Source of the DNA: Neptunicella marina
Lineage (GTDB): Bacteria > Pseudomonadota > Gammaproteobacteria > Enterobacterales > Alteromonadaceae
DNA: 64,000 nucleotides
NCBI RefSeq assembly: GCF_014270035.1
Contig: NZ_JACNEP010000002.1
Location: 310,001 to 374,000, forward strand
Direction: 5' to 3'
A program made the position numbers and the translations under genes. Each line of letters begins with the position of its first letter. Position 1 is the first letter of the stretch. The notes below the pieces were generated by a model. The model had not been told where the DNA came from. It was given only the letters and a program-made list of their open reading frames with translations, and searched no databases. Positions 37,303 to 47,106 of this stretch are shown in pieces.

Positions 37303-38292
37303 TTAGTTATCGTCTGAATAACCCAACTGGGTTAATTCCTGTTTAAAAAAATCGCTTAACTGCTGTTGCTGCGCTGGATTAAGCTGGGTTTTCCACATGC
37401 CAATTGCACGTTTTTGCATAGGAATGGCTAACATTTGCGGCTCAAATTGCAATTGGCAAAATTCACACAACCGCTTTAACGCCGACGGCAAATCGTTAAC
37501 CAGTTCCTGCAAACTAATTTGCATATACAGCCCGGTGGATAAGTAAGCCGTTTTTAATTCAATCTGGCGATACAAATCGCGGCAAATCTGCGCAGCTTGC
37601 ATCAAATCAGACGGCATCCAGTTTTGTGACAGATACGAACACACCACATCCCGCGGGTCCCGATGCACATGGATAAACTTGGCATCTGCAAATAAGTTGT
37701 GTAACTGGCGGCAATACAATAAGTTCCAGGTATTGTCTTCAACCAGCACCTTTTTTTTATTATCTGCTAATAACTTACTAAAAAGTTTATCGAGAAAGTT
37801 TTGTGTCACCTTGATGATTTTTTGCTGATCCGGTGCCACATAATTGATCTGGTAATTATGTTTATACGACGGCGCCCCAACCCAGTATCCGTCAAAGCTA
37901 AAACTGCGTAAATCCGCAATATACTGCTCAACCTGTTGCATAAAGCCATCAAAATGTTGGTGCAATTCCCAGTTGAGATATTGGCTGGGATTGACTCTTA
38001 TACCCAGCATCCGCAAACGCTTAATCACGCTGCTGACAAACCTTTCCAAGCCACGTTTGCGCCCCATGCGTGTCAGTAGCTTTTCAAGCCTGGTTAATTT
38101 TCGGTCAAACAGATAAGGCGACCATAAATCCTGATGGGCAAACACAAAATCAATAATGCCATCAGGGTCAATCATGAATCGGTATTCAAAGGGAAAGCTC
38201 ATCACATCTTGATGCAATCCCATCAGCTCACGAGTGACTGAGGTGCCCGAGCGCCCCACACCACCAATAAAAATCATATTAGCTGCCGTCAT
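37303..38292 (-). CDS. Sulfotransferase (PAPS-dependent)
   Basis: The 329 residues show the 5'-phosphosulfate loop GGVGRSGTSVTRELM near the N-terminus and the 3'-phosphate motif FIHVHRDPRDVVCSYL near residue 215, both typical of PAPS sulfotransferases. No transmembrane anchor is visible, so it is probably cytoplasmic. The acceptor is presumably a sugar made in this locus. Its start overlaps the upstream deacetylase-like gene by 4 bp. Sulfated glycans are common in marine bacteria, but a link to flagellin is inference. Confidence 0.85.
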   Translation of the reverse strand: MTAANMIFIGGVGRSGTSVTRELMGLHQDVMSFPFEYRFMIDPDGIIDFVFAHQDLWSPYLFDRKLTRLEKLLTRMGRKRGLERFVSSVIKRLRMLGIRVNPSQYLNWELHQHFDGFMQQVEQYIADLRSFSFDGYWVGAPSYKHNYQINYVAPDQQKIIKVTQNFLDKLFSKLLADNKKKVLVEDNTWNLLYCRQLHNLFADAKFIHVHRDPRDVVCSYLSQNWMPSDLMQAAQICRDLYRQIELKTAYLSTGLYMQISLQELVNDLPSALKRLCEFCQLQFEPQMLAIPMQKRAIGMWKTQLNPAQQQQLSDFFKQELTQLGYSDDN

Positions 38293-39011
38293 TCAAACTG
38301 CTCACTATCGTCAGTGTGATTACGGTAGGGTATACAATTGCTGCGCAGTAACTGATGAAAATCCTGATGTTTTTTTAGTTTAAGCCACGCAAGACATTGC
38401 ATGGCGTCTTCAGCAACTGACCAGATAGGATGAATTAATAAATGTAAATCCTGCTTGGTGTTAAAGGCTTCGCTATGCAGTGGATGACCATATTTAAAGC
38501 TTCCACCAGAATCGGACAAATACTGAATTTGCTTAACATACTGAGCTTGGTAGGTATGTGGATAAGCCAGGCTACTGTTTTGTTCGCCAAAAAAGTATTT
38601 GGGTGGACGATGAATACTGACTACTTTAGGTGTCACGCCTGTCCAATCCGTAAAACATTTAAGCTCTTGCTGTAATCCTGTTTCTGGCGTGGTGTAACAC
38701 AGCACATCAAAATGCAAACTAATGGCATGGCCAAGCGCTTGGATCTGCTGAATAACCTTAAGGTTGTCAGCACTAAAAAAATTGTATGCATCACTGCGCA
38801 TTAAAAAATAGTAGGTTGCGCTGATACCCAGCTCAGCTTCGCGTCTGGCAAAAGCCAAAGCTACCTGTAAATCAAAATCGATATCGTGACGTAAAAATAT
38901 GCGTGGCGTAGCAACGGTGTTGTGGGCATTATTTTCAAAGCTACAGAATTGATAGCCCTGCAGTTTAATGGCAAGTAAGGTATCAAAAATATCCTGATGT
39001 AATTCGATCAC
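38289..39011 (-). CDS. Polysaccharide deacetylase-like protein
   Basis: The 240-residue protein has NodB-like motifs: FLRHDIDFDLQVALAFARRE, ISLHFDVL, a conserved SIHRPPKYFFG and LLIHPIWSV. I chose GTG 39009-39011 although the frame is open to 39104. AGGAG lies at the right distance, and the GTGA junction gives a 4-bp overlap with the GT4 gene, as elsewhere in this operon. The longer version would overlap GT4 by nearly 100 bp. There is no signal peptide, so it probably acts on cytoplasmic sugar intermediates. Confidence 0.72.
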   Translation of the reverse strand: MIELHQDIFDTLLAIKLQGYQFCSFENNAHNTVATPRIFLRHDIDFDLQVALAFARREAELGISATYYFLMRSDAYNFFSADNLKVIQQIQALGHAISLHFDVLCYTTPETGLQQELKCFTDWTGVTPKVVSIHRPPKYFFGEQNSSLAYPHTYQAQYVKQIQYLSDSGGSFKYGHPLHSEAFNTKQDLHLLIHPIWSVAEDAMQCLAWLKLKKHQDFHQLLRSNCIPYRNHTDDSEQFE

Positions 39012-40162
39012 AGTGTCACTCCTGACAGCGCCTGTTGAACCAACTGAGCATGTTTTTTCCAGCTTAATTCGCGTTTGGCAAACTGGCGGATTTGTTCGCG
39101 GCACTCTCCAGCGTTATCAGCCTTTAAGACAAATTCACGAACCGCGTCAATATCAAGCGGATGGTCGTCGGCCGATACATCTAATGTCCAGCTGCATTGG
39201 GCTAACGCCCGGTCAAAGGTGGATTTAACCACAGGCAACCCGTTAGCCAGATATTCGCGTACTTTTAATGCACAGTTTTCGCTCAATCCCTTGCGATGTA
39301 ACCCCAGACCCGCGATACCAACCGACATTGTGCCGTATAATTGGTTTAATTGCTGGTGAGTTTGAAAACCTAAAAAATGCACCACATTATCTAACTGTAA
39401 CTGCCTGCTCCGTTCTTGTAATCGTGCCAGTTCATCTCCAGTACCAGCAATATAATAATGCACATCGTCAGATTGATGTTTATCGTAGTAGGCTCTCAGC
39501 CCTTGTAATACGCGATCAAAACCATGCCAAAAACTCACATTTGCCACACTAATTAAATTTAACCTTTGCTGCAAAACCAGGCCATGTTTTGAATCAGAGC
39601 TGTTATCCAGAAAGGCTTTGGCAAGCTGATTAGAAAAAAAGTGATTGGGTTTTCCATCAATTTCTGGCGAAAACTGCGTACTGAATACAAAGTCAACATG
39701 TTGCAACAAGAGCTGACGATTGCGGCAATCTGCGTTTATTTTTGCCTGATCCTGTATTTCCTGTGTATAGGGAAAAGTCGCAAACTCAATGCACAGCTGT
39801 TGCTGCTGTTTTGGCAAGGCTGCAGCAAATTGTGCTAAACAAGGCTGTTCATACATTTTGTCATAACGGCAGTACACAACATCCGCTTTGCAATATTCTG
39901 CTGCCTCTGTCGCATGTTGCCAGAATTGTTGTTTTTCAGTTTCTACCGCAATTGGCTGCCATTGTTTTACCACTGAAAGTTCACCATGGTCAACGCGTGC
40001 TAAGTGCTGACTGCCAAGACTCATATACAAGGCATACACCTCCATGCCTGCATCAGCAAAACCTTGCAACTGTCCTAATAATTTGTGCCACACTCCTGCC
40101 AGTTTTTTTGAAAACTGATTCACCCGATAAATAACCAGAATGCGTTGCTGACTTTGATGCAT
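39008..40162 (-). CDS. Family 4-like glycosyltransferase (GT-B)
   Basis: The 384-residue GT-B fold protein has a C-terminal donor-binding region (YYIAGTGDELARLQE, VHFLGFQTHQQLNQLYG, GLSENCALKVREYLANGLPV) in which glutamates bracket the usual GT4 motif. I chose ATG 40160-40162, one base after the upstream stop. An earlier in-frame codon at 40187-40189 would overlap the Stealth gene. Donor and acceptor are unknown. Confidence 0.82.
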   Translation of the reverse strand: MHQSQQRILVIYRVNQFSKKLAGVWHKLLGQLQGFADAGMEVYALYMSLGSQHLARVDHGELSVVKQWQPIAVETEKQQFWQHATEAAEYCKADVVYCRYDKMYEQPCLAQFAAALPKQQQQLCIEFATFPYTQEIQDQAKINADCRNRQLLLQHVDFVFSTQFSPEIDGKPNHFFSNQLAKAFLDNSSDSKHGLVLQQRLNLISVANVSFWHGFDRVLQGLRAYYDKHQSDDVHYYIAGTGDELARLQERSRQLQLDNVVHFLGFQTHQQLNQLYGTMSVGIAGLGLHRKGLSENCALKVREYLANGLPVVKSTFDRALAQCSWTLDVSADDHPLDIDAVREFVLKADNAGECREQIRQFAKRELSWKKHAQLVQQALSGVTL

Positions 40163-40163
40163 A

Positions 40164-41231
40164 TTACGCTTTCTCAAAGGCTGATGCATGTGGCAACAAA
40201 CTGTGTAAAGCCTGCTTTATACGTTGTTTGCTGTAAGCAAATTCCTGTGGTGTAGCATCACGCTCTGTAAAGCGCCCCTTGGCCATAGAATCATTCAGGC
40301 AATACATTTGATAGTTGCCTGATTCGATTTCAACAGCCGCTTTTTCCACATTTTCAACGCTGCGCAACTCGACATATTTTCGTCGTTTAAAAGCATTTTT
40401 AACGGAATCCGGATAAAACTGCCCGCTGGCAAATTGCCAGTAGCGAAACAAATACTGGTTAACATCAGTGGGCGCACGAAAACGCGATGCGGAGGTTTGC
40501 AACAATGCCGCCGGCTCTTGTTGCCAGACGGTTTCATACGTTTGTTTCAGATACGGCTGTGGCTGATGATAATTAACAAAACCGCTGAAAGTTTTCCAGC
40601 GCAACAACAACAAGGTATCCAACATTTTTAGTCCATAACCGGGATGAAACCACTTCCGCCAGTTTTTGCGAATAATACCACGCTTGGTCAGGCCCTCGCC
40701 TTTATGTCGGTTAAAGTTTTTATTAATTAATTCCAAATCGTTAAGCACAATAGGTGCGATTACACCTTCATGCATAATGTTGGAAATAGCTGCATTCACC
40801 GGTAAACCTTGACGAAAAAAATGCGTCTGTTGCATCGGCTGCAAAACAAAACAGTCGTCATTAAAATAAATAAACTGCTCACTTAATCCTTTGATTTTAT
40901 GAAAATTAATTTCGATTGGATTAACGTTAAAAACCGGTAAATATTGTTTATCTAAAAAATCTTCGTGCTTAACGATAGTGATTTTATCGTGGTGGGTATT
41001 TAACCAGGCTGGTAGATGGCCCCAGGTTACAAAAAAGATGTGATTAACCCAAGGCATGAATTTCTCAATCCCACGAAACAAATACTGCAGGTTGTCCCAG
41101 TCGCGATAACGGTCAGCGCCATTCATTATTGCATTTGGTGTAGCGTATTTTGCTTTCTCAGCCAGCCACGCGGGATCGTTTCCATCTACCCAGGTAATAA
41201 CGATGTCGATAGGATCAGCAAATTCGGTCAC
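40164..41231 (-). CDS. Stealth-family sugar-phosphate transferase
   Basis: Stealth proteins transfer hexose-1-phosphate from nucleotide sugars and build phosphodiester-linked glycans. All four conserved regions are visible: CR1 DIVITWVDGNDPAWL; CR2 YRDWDNLQYLFRGIEKFMPW; CR3 FHKIKGLSEQFIYFNDDCFV; CR4 near CLNDSMAKGR. The 355-residue length fits. It starts at GTG 41229-41231 without a clear ribosome-binding site. Together with the LicD fusion upstream it suggests phosphorylated glycan products. Confidence 0.88.
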   Translation of the reverse strand: MTEFADPIDIVITWVDGNDPAWLAEKAKYATPNAIMNGADRYRDWDNLQYLFRGIEKFMPWVNHIFFVTWGHLPAWLNTHHDKITIVKHEDFLDKQYLPVFNVNPIEINFHKIKGLSEQFIYFNDDCFVLQPMQQTHFFRQGLPVNAAISNIMHEGVIAPIVLNDLELINKNFNRHKGEGLTKRGIIRKNWRKWFHPGYGLKMLDTLLLLRWKTFSGFVNYHQPQPYLKQTYETVWQQEPAALLQTSASRFRAPTDVNQYLFRYWQFASGQFYPDSVKNAFKRRKYVELRSVENVEKAAVEIESGNYQMYCLNDSMAKGRFTERDATPQEFAYSKQRIKQALHSLLPHASAFEKA

Positions 41232-41285
41232 GCATTATCACTCTAATGTTCTTATAAGTTTTAAAAGCGTATTCATCGCTAACCT

Positions 41286-42176
41286 TTAATAAACAGTAGC
41301 ATTTTTCAGCTCACTCAAATCCCAGTGTTGTTTAGGGGTGCGCCAGTCACCGTAATGACGTTCCAGATACAGCTCAGTATTGTGGGGAATATTTATGCAG
41401 GTTCCTGAAAATTGCATGTTATCCAGTTGTGTGAAATGTTCGCTGGGCATCCTTATCCCGCGTGAGGATAAGGTATAATCCATCCACTCACCTACAATAT
41501 ATTTCACAAAAAAATCCATCATTGGCAGATCATTATTACCACTGACAGGTTGCAACTTTAAGGATCGCACATCTCCCTGTTTAATCGCGCAAAAATCCTG
41601 AGGAGCATGAAGTACTTGCACTTCCCAAGATACATTAGTGAACACCTCGAGCTCGGGCAAAATGGCAGTGACAGTCTGCAACACTTGTCGCCATTGTGTT
41701 GAACAAACGGCCACATCCAAATCGTCATCCCAGGGAATCAGAGCGCCATCACGGTATATTCCCAATAACGTACCAGCGTCAGCGCAGTATCGAAGCCGCG
41801 CTTGCTTTAATGCTTTGCAAACCATCAGCAAAATATTTACCGAAAGGTCATTTATCTTGCTGGCAGCACCTAATTGCAACGACTTAATCTCTTTAGCAGA
41901 TAAGATCTGGATCTTTACGGATTCAATACCTAACTGCAGCAATTGTTGTTTGATTTTCTCAAAAAACTCGCTGGCAATCAGGATCACATCCACCTCTTGT
42001 TCGGGTAATTCCTTAGGGGACAAAATAGTTACCCCTTCAAGTTTACTTCCAATTTTAACGGGATCGTTGTCACAAAAAGCAACCACATCAAAGCGGTTTT
42101 GCAGATTATTTTTTGCCGCAACGCCAGCGTTGCCTGCACCAAATATAATCGCCTTAGATTGTGCTTTTGCTTGCAT
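41286..42176 (-). CDS. Rossmann-LicD fusion phosphotransferase
   Basis: The 296-residue protein joins two domains. Residues 8-100 are a Rossmann-like module (AIIFGAGNAGVAAKNNLQ, then VDVILIASEFFEKIKQQLL). Residues 120-290 are a LicD/fukutin-type nucleotidyltransferase-fold domain with CADAGTLLGIYRDGALIPWD, the metal-binding DDDLDVAV and the ending YGDWRTPKQHWD. LicD enzymes add phosphocholine or other phospho-groups to glycans. No choline uptake or activation genes are seen here, so the transferred group is unknown. Confidence 0.82.
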   Translation of the reverse strand: MQAKAQSKAIIFGAGNAGVAAKNNLQNRFDVVAFCDNDPVKIGSKLEGVTILSPKELPEQEVDVILIASEFFEKIKQQLLQLGIESVKIQILSAKEIKSLQLGAASKINDLSVNILLMVCKALKQARLRYCADAGTLLGIYRDGALIPWDDDLDVAVCSTQWRQVLQTVTAILPELEVFTNVSWEVQVLHAPQDFCAIKQGDVRSLKLQPVSGNNDLPMMDFFVKYIVGEWMDYTLSSRGIRMPSEHFTQLDNMQFSGTCINIPHNTELYLERHYGDWRTPKQHWDLSELKNATVY

Positions 42177-42322
42177 ATACTATTCCCAACCCGCTGTTAC
42201 ATCTGGTTAAGTTAATAAATTTAGTTTTTATCTGTGTGACTTATATCGGCTACTGCTCATTTTTCTATAACAGGGGCCGCTTAACCATACAACATCACAT
42301 TGCCGTATTTGGCTTTAGCGAG

Positions 42323-45300
42323 CTAAAGCTCACCATTTATCATCAATTGCGCCAACTTTTTAGCCTGAGCTTTTTCAAGAGTGCGCCCTAGCAAAGATGA
42401 GGCCTGAATATTCCCTCCCACTAATCGTCCTCTATTGCCTAAGTTATCAAGCAACGCATTCTCTATCTTTACATTTTTACGAGGAATAGCCAGATAATCA
42501 GGAAATTCTACATAGTGTTCAATGTCTCCAAGATCCTGCTCAATTTTCACTAACAGGGGACTAATTTTTTCAACCTTACCAGCCACATATTGCAGCCTTG
42601 GAATAAAAACACTGTATAGTTCAACACTATAAAAATACTTAGCTAACCAAATAGTAACCAGCGAATCACGCAAGTATGGCTTTTCCCCTTTTACAAACAT
42701 ATCTATGTCCTGACTGGTTTTGACTTTGTCGGCAAGGTAAATCAGTGCCATAGGCTGCGCTGACGTTTTTTGCTGTAACTGATTAAATAGCTGTGGGTTA
42801 CTGTCTGCTAGCAAGAGCTTTGCATGAGCTACATGCGGGTGATTAAGCAACATCAAATCCTGTTCAAGATTATCTGCAATAAGCATCAAGCAGTCAGCTT
42901 GCGGTAATGCTTCTGCGGTTTTGCATGAATGTACGGAGCATTGCGCTGATAAGCTGAGCACAGTCCACTGTATAAAGTGCTTGTCAATATTGTTTGGATA
43001 ACTACATAAAATGGTTGCTGATTCACTTTTCCTTGCGGTAAGAACTTGCTCTCTTTTAGCTGCAAAAGAAACACTAAAATCCCAGGCGATACGCAAGTTG
43101 ACACTTTGCTGATAAATTTCCTCTAAGGTAGTTAACCATAGCGCTTTTGCCTGACTAAACGCCTCACTCAATTGGTTGTCTCTACTACTCGCAATCAATT
43201 TACTAAACACCGCATTGGCGTAATTCACCGTTCCATACAATAAGAAAAATAGTAGTGATTTACCCTCTTGGTAGGAGGCAAACAACATACGTTTTTGGCT
43301 TTCAATTAACGCTTCAGCATCCGCAACTGTTTCCACTGGCATCGCCACTCGCTCAGTCATTTTGCCTAGTTCAAATTCCAGTCGCTCAGGAATAAAACGC
43401 GCTTCAAATTTTTGTAAATAATCGTGGGAGTGATTTGGCTCTATAAAAGCTTGTTTTTTGATAGCCTCCAGCGCAGCATGTTTTTGCTGCTGTGATGCGG
43501 TAATCAGCATATGCTCAATTTTTAACGGCGTCGCACCTGCCACTCGGGCACCATCACTACAGTTAAAACAATCGACTTTGCTGTTTGCCAGTGATTGCTC
43601 GAGAATAGCCTTCGACACCTTAAATTCATGTTTGGTAAATACCGTTTTGCGGAAGTTGCCCGGTACCACTAACGAGGTGTTATTTTTGGCGGCATAATCG
43701 TACATTTCCTTGCCACTGTTGTCGTAATAACCCGATTGTTTTGAGTGGTGGTGTTTATTGTCAACAAACCCTAAATCCACCCCTAACAAATACAGCTGAG
43801 TGAACTCCATACTGGTAAACAGATTCATTACAAAATTAGATACGGTGGGGAAGGCAAATTTTAGCTTGGTAAAATTATGCTCACCTAACACTTCCAGTGC
43901 CGAAGTAGTTGACGACTCCCCCTCTTTAAAGGCCACATATACATCTTTAAACAAATCGCAGGTGTCAGGATGAATACCGTTACAGGAAATCAGACTGATT
44001 TTTTTAAGGTAGTCAAAGTCCCCTACCCGGCAACACCAGTCAAAGGTTGAACGATTCTGCTCAATTTCAGCATGAAAATCCGGCACTATGCCTTGTTTGT
44101 GCAGTACCTGTAACGACGTACCACAGGAAACCACTATTGCCCTGTCGCCCCATTCTTTAATCGCTTCGATACTGGTATCCAGCGACGGACCATTTCCCAC
44201 TAAAAACACCGGCACTTCTTTATCATCAAAGCTGAGTTTTTTACCTGCATTGGCAGACAATAACGAATAATCGCGGTTAATGACCTCGGTAGTATGTGCA
44301 ATACCAAAACGAGCATGGTCGTAATATTCGCCCATGCTGATCACTATCTGTAACTGCTCACGCAACTGGGCAATCGCCTGCACTAAATTGGCGTTGTAAT
44401 AGCTTTGGTAGAAATAAGTACTGGACAGAATATAAGGCCCAACCGAATAAAACTGATTGAGTAAATCGCGGAATAAATGGCTGCCATCATCGCCAATATT
44501 GATATAGATACGCGCATCGGTTTGATCAACCGTCTGCAAAATACTGCTCCAATCAATAGCAAAAAGTGACGCATAGAAAAAATCGCGATTTGGCTCACAA
44601 ATAAACAGTTTTTCGACAACATGCTGGCGAAACATTTCTTCAAGCTGATAGCCAGTGCCAATACCAAACAGGATTAGTGACTTAATCGTATCCGGTAATT
44701 GGCCTTGCTGTTCTTCTGCTTTTTCGAGCAGGGGCTCCATCTGATTAACAAACTGATAATGGGTGTAATGTTTAAGCTTGGTACCGTTATAACCCAGCAC
44801 TAAACCATCTTTATTCGGCTGCTCGCTAAAGTTCTCAAAATTGAGCAAACATTCCTGTTTAGGCGATTCGGTATACCAGCTTACCAGCGCTTGTTTATGC
44901 ACCAGATTAATTTCACCGTTAACATCTTTTACCGGCAACCAGGTCTTAGGTGAATAATCTTTAAATTCTTTATGGATCGCAGGAAAGTAACGCTCAAATG
45001 CAGCCAGATTTTGCTTAAATAACTTGTCCTCAGCATGATTTACATCGTCAAAACCGGCCATATCAGACTGTGGTGTCCACATTGGCAGATATTGCTGAAC
45101 ATCCTGATTTAACTGATAGTTAAATCCATCTTTAAGCAAACGGCTCCAGTTTTTGCTTTTTAGCTCATAGCTAATAGAGCTAAATACTGGATGGTTGTAA
45201 TGCTGATACAGATAAAAACCATCAAAAGTAAAATGCTGATGTAGCTCCTGCATATCATCGAGCAAATTACGTGCATCTTTTTCCATTTGCAGATAAATCG

Positions 45301-45880
45301 CCGTGCCCTTATTCGTCGCATAGGACAGAATTTCGGCCCATTCAACAGACAATACCGAGCTTTGCAAAAACTGTACTTCTGGCTCATAGATGATCAAATG
45401 TTTGATTCGATAATTTTTAACCAGCCTTAAAATATGCTTGCCCAAACCAATACCCAATACCACCATGACATCTAACTGAGTAGGCAAAGGTTTCTGATCT
45501 TGCTGATACTGATAACTATCTAATTGATTTAGACTGTGCTGTTGCTCACTGGACGGTTTTTCAACATCGCGGAACGCAATATAAGGACAATGTTCTATTA
45601 TCGAGTCAAATTGCAGGTTGACTTCCTGCTCAGGATGCAAACCATAAAAAGTGCGACCAATGCCATAATCCACAATATTGGTTTCACCAAATTTATTGCA
45701 GATAAGCGCCATGTTTTGCGTTTTAATATCTTTAATATAGGGCAATACCGACGGAATATACTGCCTGAACGCACGCAAGCTGCGCATAAAGGTTTGCTGA
45801 ATTTTATCAGACTGTTGCTGTTCTAATTCAGCTTGTTTAGATTCATCTTTTTCCAGATGTAATCGAATATTTTTAAGCAT
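42323..45880 (-). CDS. maf: Maf motility-associated glycosyltransferase (DUF115), giant form
   Basis: Maf proteins transfer nonulosonic acids such as pseudaminic acid to Ser/Thr of flagellin. The MAF_flag10/DUF115 core lies at about residues 540-720 (PVFLVGNGPSLDTSIEAIKE, AIVVSCGTSLQVLHKQGIVP, LYLLGVDLGF). At 1185 residues it is far longer than most Maf proteins. Before the core are two related modules (about 137-230 and 400-500), each with a GIGxG turn, an EP dipeptide and a DW/EW-x-x-IL motif. I chose ATG 45878-45880; the longer frame would overlap the LuxC-like gene. Its stop lies in a short inverted repeat at 42312-42329. Confidence 0.9.
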   Translation of the reverse strand: MLKNIRLHLEKDESKQAELEQQQSDKIQQTFMRSLRAFRQYIPSVLPYIKDIKTQNMALICNKFGETNIVDYGIGRTFYGLHPEQEVNLQFDSIIEHCPYIAFRDVEKPSSEQQHSLNQLDSYQYQQDQKPLPTQLDVMVVLGIGLGKHILRLVKNYRIKHLIIYEPEVQFLQSSVLSVEWAEILSYATNKGTAIYLQMEKDARNLLDDMQELHQHFTFDGFYLYQHYNHPVFSSISYELKSKNWSRLLKDGFNYQLNQDVQQYLPMWTPQSDMAGFDDVNHAEDKLFKQNLAAFERYFPAIHKEFKDYSPKTWLPVKDVNGEINLVHKQALVSWYTESPKQECLLNFENFSEQPNKDGLVLGYNGTKLKHYTHYQFVNQMEPLLEKAEEQQGQLPDTIKSLILFGIGTGYQLEEMFRQHVVEKLFICEPNRDFFYASLFAIDWSSILQTVDQTDARIYINIGDDGSHLFRDLLNQFYSVGPYILSSTYFYQSYYNANLVQAIAQLREQLQIVISMGEYYDHARFGIAHTTEVINRDYSLLSANAGKKLSFDDKEVPVFLVGNGPSLDTSIEAIKEWGDRAIVVSCGTSLQVLHKQGIVPDFHAEIEQNRSTFDWCCRVGDFDYLKKISLISCNGIHPDTCDLFKDVYVAFKEGESSTTSALEVLGEHNFTKLKFAFPTVSNFVMNLFTSMEFTQLYLLGVDLGFVDNKHHHSKQSGYYDNSGKEMYDYAAKNNTSLVVPGNFRKTVFTKHEFKVSKAILEQSLANSKVDCFNCSDGARVAGATPLKIEHMLITASQQQKHAALEAIKKQAFIEPNHSHDYLQKFEARFIPERLEFELGKMTERVAMPVETVADAEALIESQKRMLFASYQEGKSLLFFLLYGTVNYANAVFSKLIASSRDNQLSEAFSQAKALWLTTLEEIYQQSVNLRIAWDFSVSFAAKREQVLTARKSESATILCSYPNNIDKHFIQWTVLSLSAQCSVHSCKTAEALPQADCLMLIADNLEQDLMLLNHPHVAHAKLLLADSNPQLFNQLQQKTSAQPMALIYLADKVKTSQDIDMFVKGEKPYLRDSLVTIWLAKYFYSVELYSVFIPRLQYVAGKVEKISPLLVKIEQDLGDIEHYVEFPDYLAIPRKNVKIENALLDNLGNRGRLVGGNIQASSLLGRTLEKAQAKKLAQLMINGEL

Positions 45881-45900
45881 AAAAAAGTAACGACCTGCTT

Positions 45901-47106
45901 TTATTCTGTTGTGTGAAGTTGCGAAAATACCTGTGGTAAATCCACCCCATCCCAAATCTGGTTAAACACCAATGCACTACCAAGCTCAATGTGCCTCCTG
46001 GCAACATGTTTATCAATCATATTACTTAGCGTTTGTTGCACGTCTTGCGACAGCCCATAAGTAGCGATCGTTTGTAATTTGTCATCAAAGGGTAAGTGTT
46101 TAATGTCCTGCAACTGAACACTTAACAGCACACCATATCCGTTATGAGAACTAAAGGCATCTGGTTCAATATTGTTTATTTCAGCCACTCGCAGCCCGGC
46201 TAACTGCCAGATATTACTGCAATTAATGTGCCCCAGGGCTAATAACCTTTGCAATATAAGCACTTGCCCTACCTGATGCGACACATCAAATTGTTGTTTA
46301 TGTTCGGCTAAACTCAGAGCAAGTTGCTGATAAAACTGTTGCTGCAATTCAAGCGAGGTATCCCACCAATATAGCGCTTTGGGCGATGAACAGGCCTGTT
46401 GTGCAAAGGGTAAAATATCGCTACACAATTTCTGTGCAGCATCTTTGGCCTGCTCGGCAGATTGCACATGCAGCATCGCAATGGAGTAGCGATCAGGAAA
46501 ACACAACTGCGGTGTTTGTGGCGCAATGCCCGATATCGCTTCAATGGCATTATCGCCGCCCCACACCACTCTTAAATCACTCCAGTGACTAAGTGCTTCA
46601 GTGACATCCGACTGTTCGGCAGCATATTCCACCACACTTACCAACGAATGTAGCAAGCTGCTTGGTTTACGTTGCAAAAATTGCTGCAATAGTTGAATAA
46701 GCTCGCGAGTAATGTCGCCACTACGCTGACTAATTCTGACAATATTCTGATTGCCACTTAACACCGACAACAACATGGAATAGAAAAACACCGTGTCCAC
46801 ATTGGCCGGCGCAATATGAAATACCTTAGCCGCTTGTTTTGAATCAAAAGCATCCGATGTGATTGTGGATTTAATCTGTTGCAGGTTGGCTGCCCGCGCC
46901 CAAAATGCCAGAGCAATAATCTCGGGAAAGGCTCGCGCCTGAGATTGCTGCAAAATAAATTGTGCCAGCTCATCAACAACGACCAGCAAACTATCCTGCC
47001 AGGGTGTGAGTGTTTGGCTCACCTCCTTTTGCAAGGGTACATGCCAACTCACTTCGGCCGATGTTTTTGATTCAATAACACTTAACTCATCAGGAAAAGG
47101 TATCAC
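45901..47106 (-). CDS. LuxC-like acyl reductase
   Basis: LuxC enzymes reduce activated acyl groups to aldehydes with NADPH via an acyl-cysteine. The 401-residue protein shows KVFHIAPANVDTVFFYSMLL, RVVWGGDNAIEAI and a cysteine in the family ACSSPKALYWWD. No luxAB or other light genes are present, so bioluminescence is excluded as its context. It overlaps the LuxE-like gene by 17 bp and precedes Maf by 20 bp. A role in making an aldehyde-derived or acyl decoration for the flagellar glycan is inference. Confidence 0.85.
   Translation of the reverse strand: MIPFPDELSVIESKTSAEVSWHVPLQKEVSQTLTPWQDSLLVVVDELAQFILQQSQARAFPEIIALAFWARAANLQQIKSTITSDAFDSKQAAKVFHIAPANVDTVFFYSMLLSVLSGNQNIVRISQRSGDITRELIQLLQQFLQRKPSSLLHSLVSVVEYAAEQSDVTEALSHWSDLRVVWGGDNAIEAISGIAPQTPQLCFPDRYSIAMLHVQSAEQAKDAAQKLCSDILPFAQQACSSPKALYWWDTSLELQQQFYQQLALSLAEHKQQFDVSHQVGQVLILQRLLALGHINCSNIWQLAGLRVAEINNIEPDAFSSHNGYGVLLSVQLQDIKHLPFDDKLQTIATYGLSQDVQQTLSNMIDKHVARRHIELGSALVFNQIWDGVDLPQVFSQLHTTE

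Noticed and set aside
39012-39104. Longer N-terminus for the deacetylase-like gene at 38289
   Set aside because: It would overlap the GT4 gene by nearly 100 bp. The GTG at 39011 has a good AGGAG and a 4-bp stop/start overlap as at other junctions.
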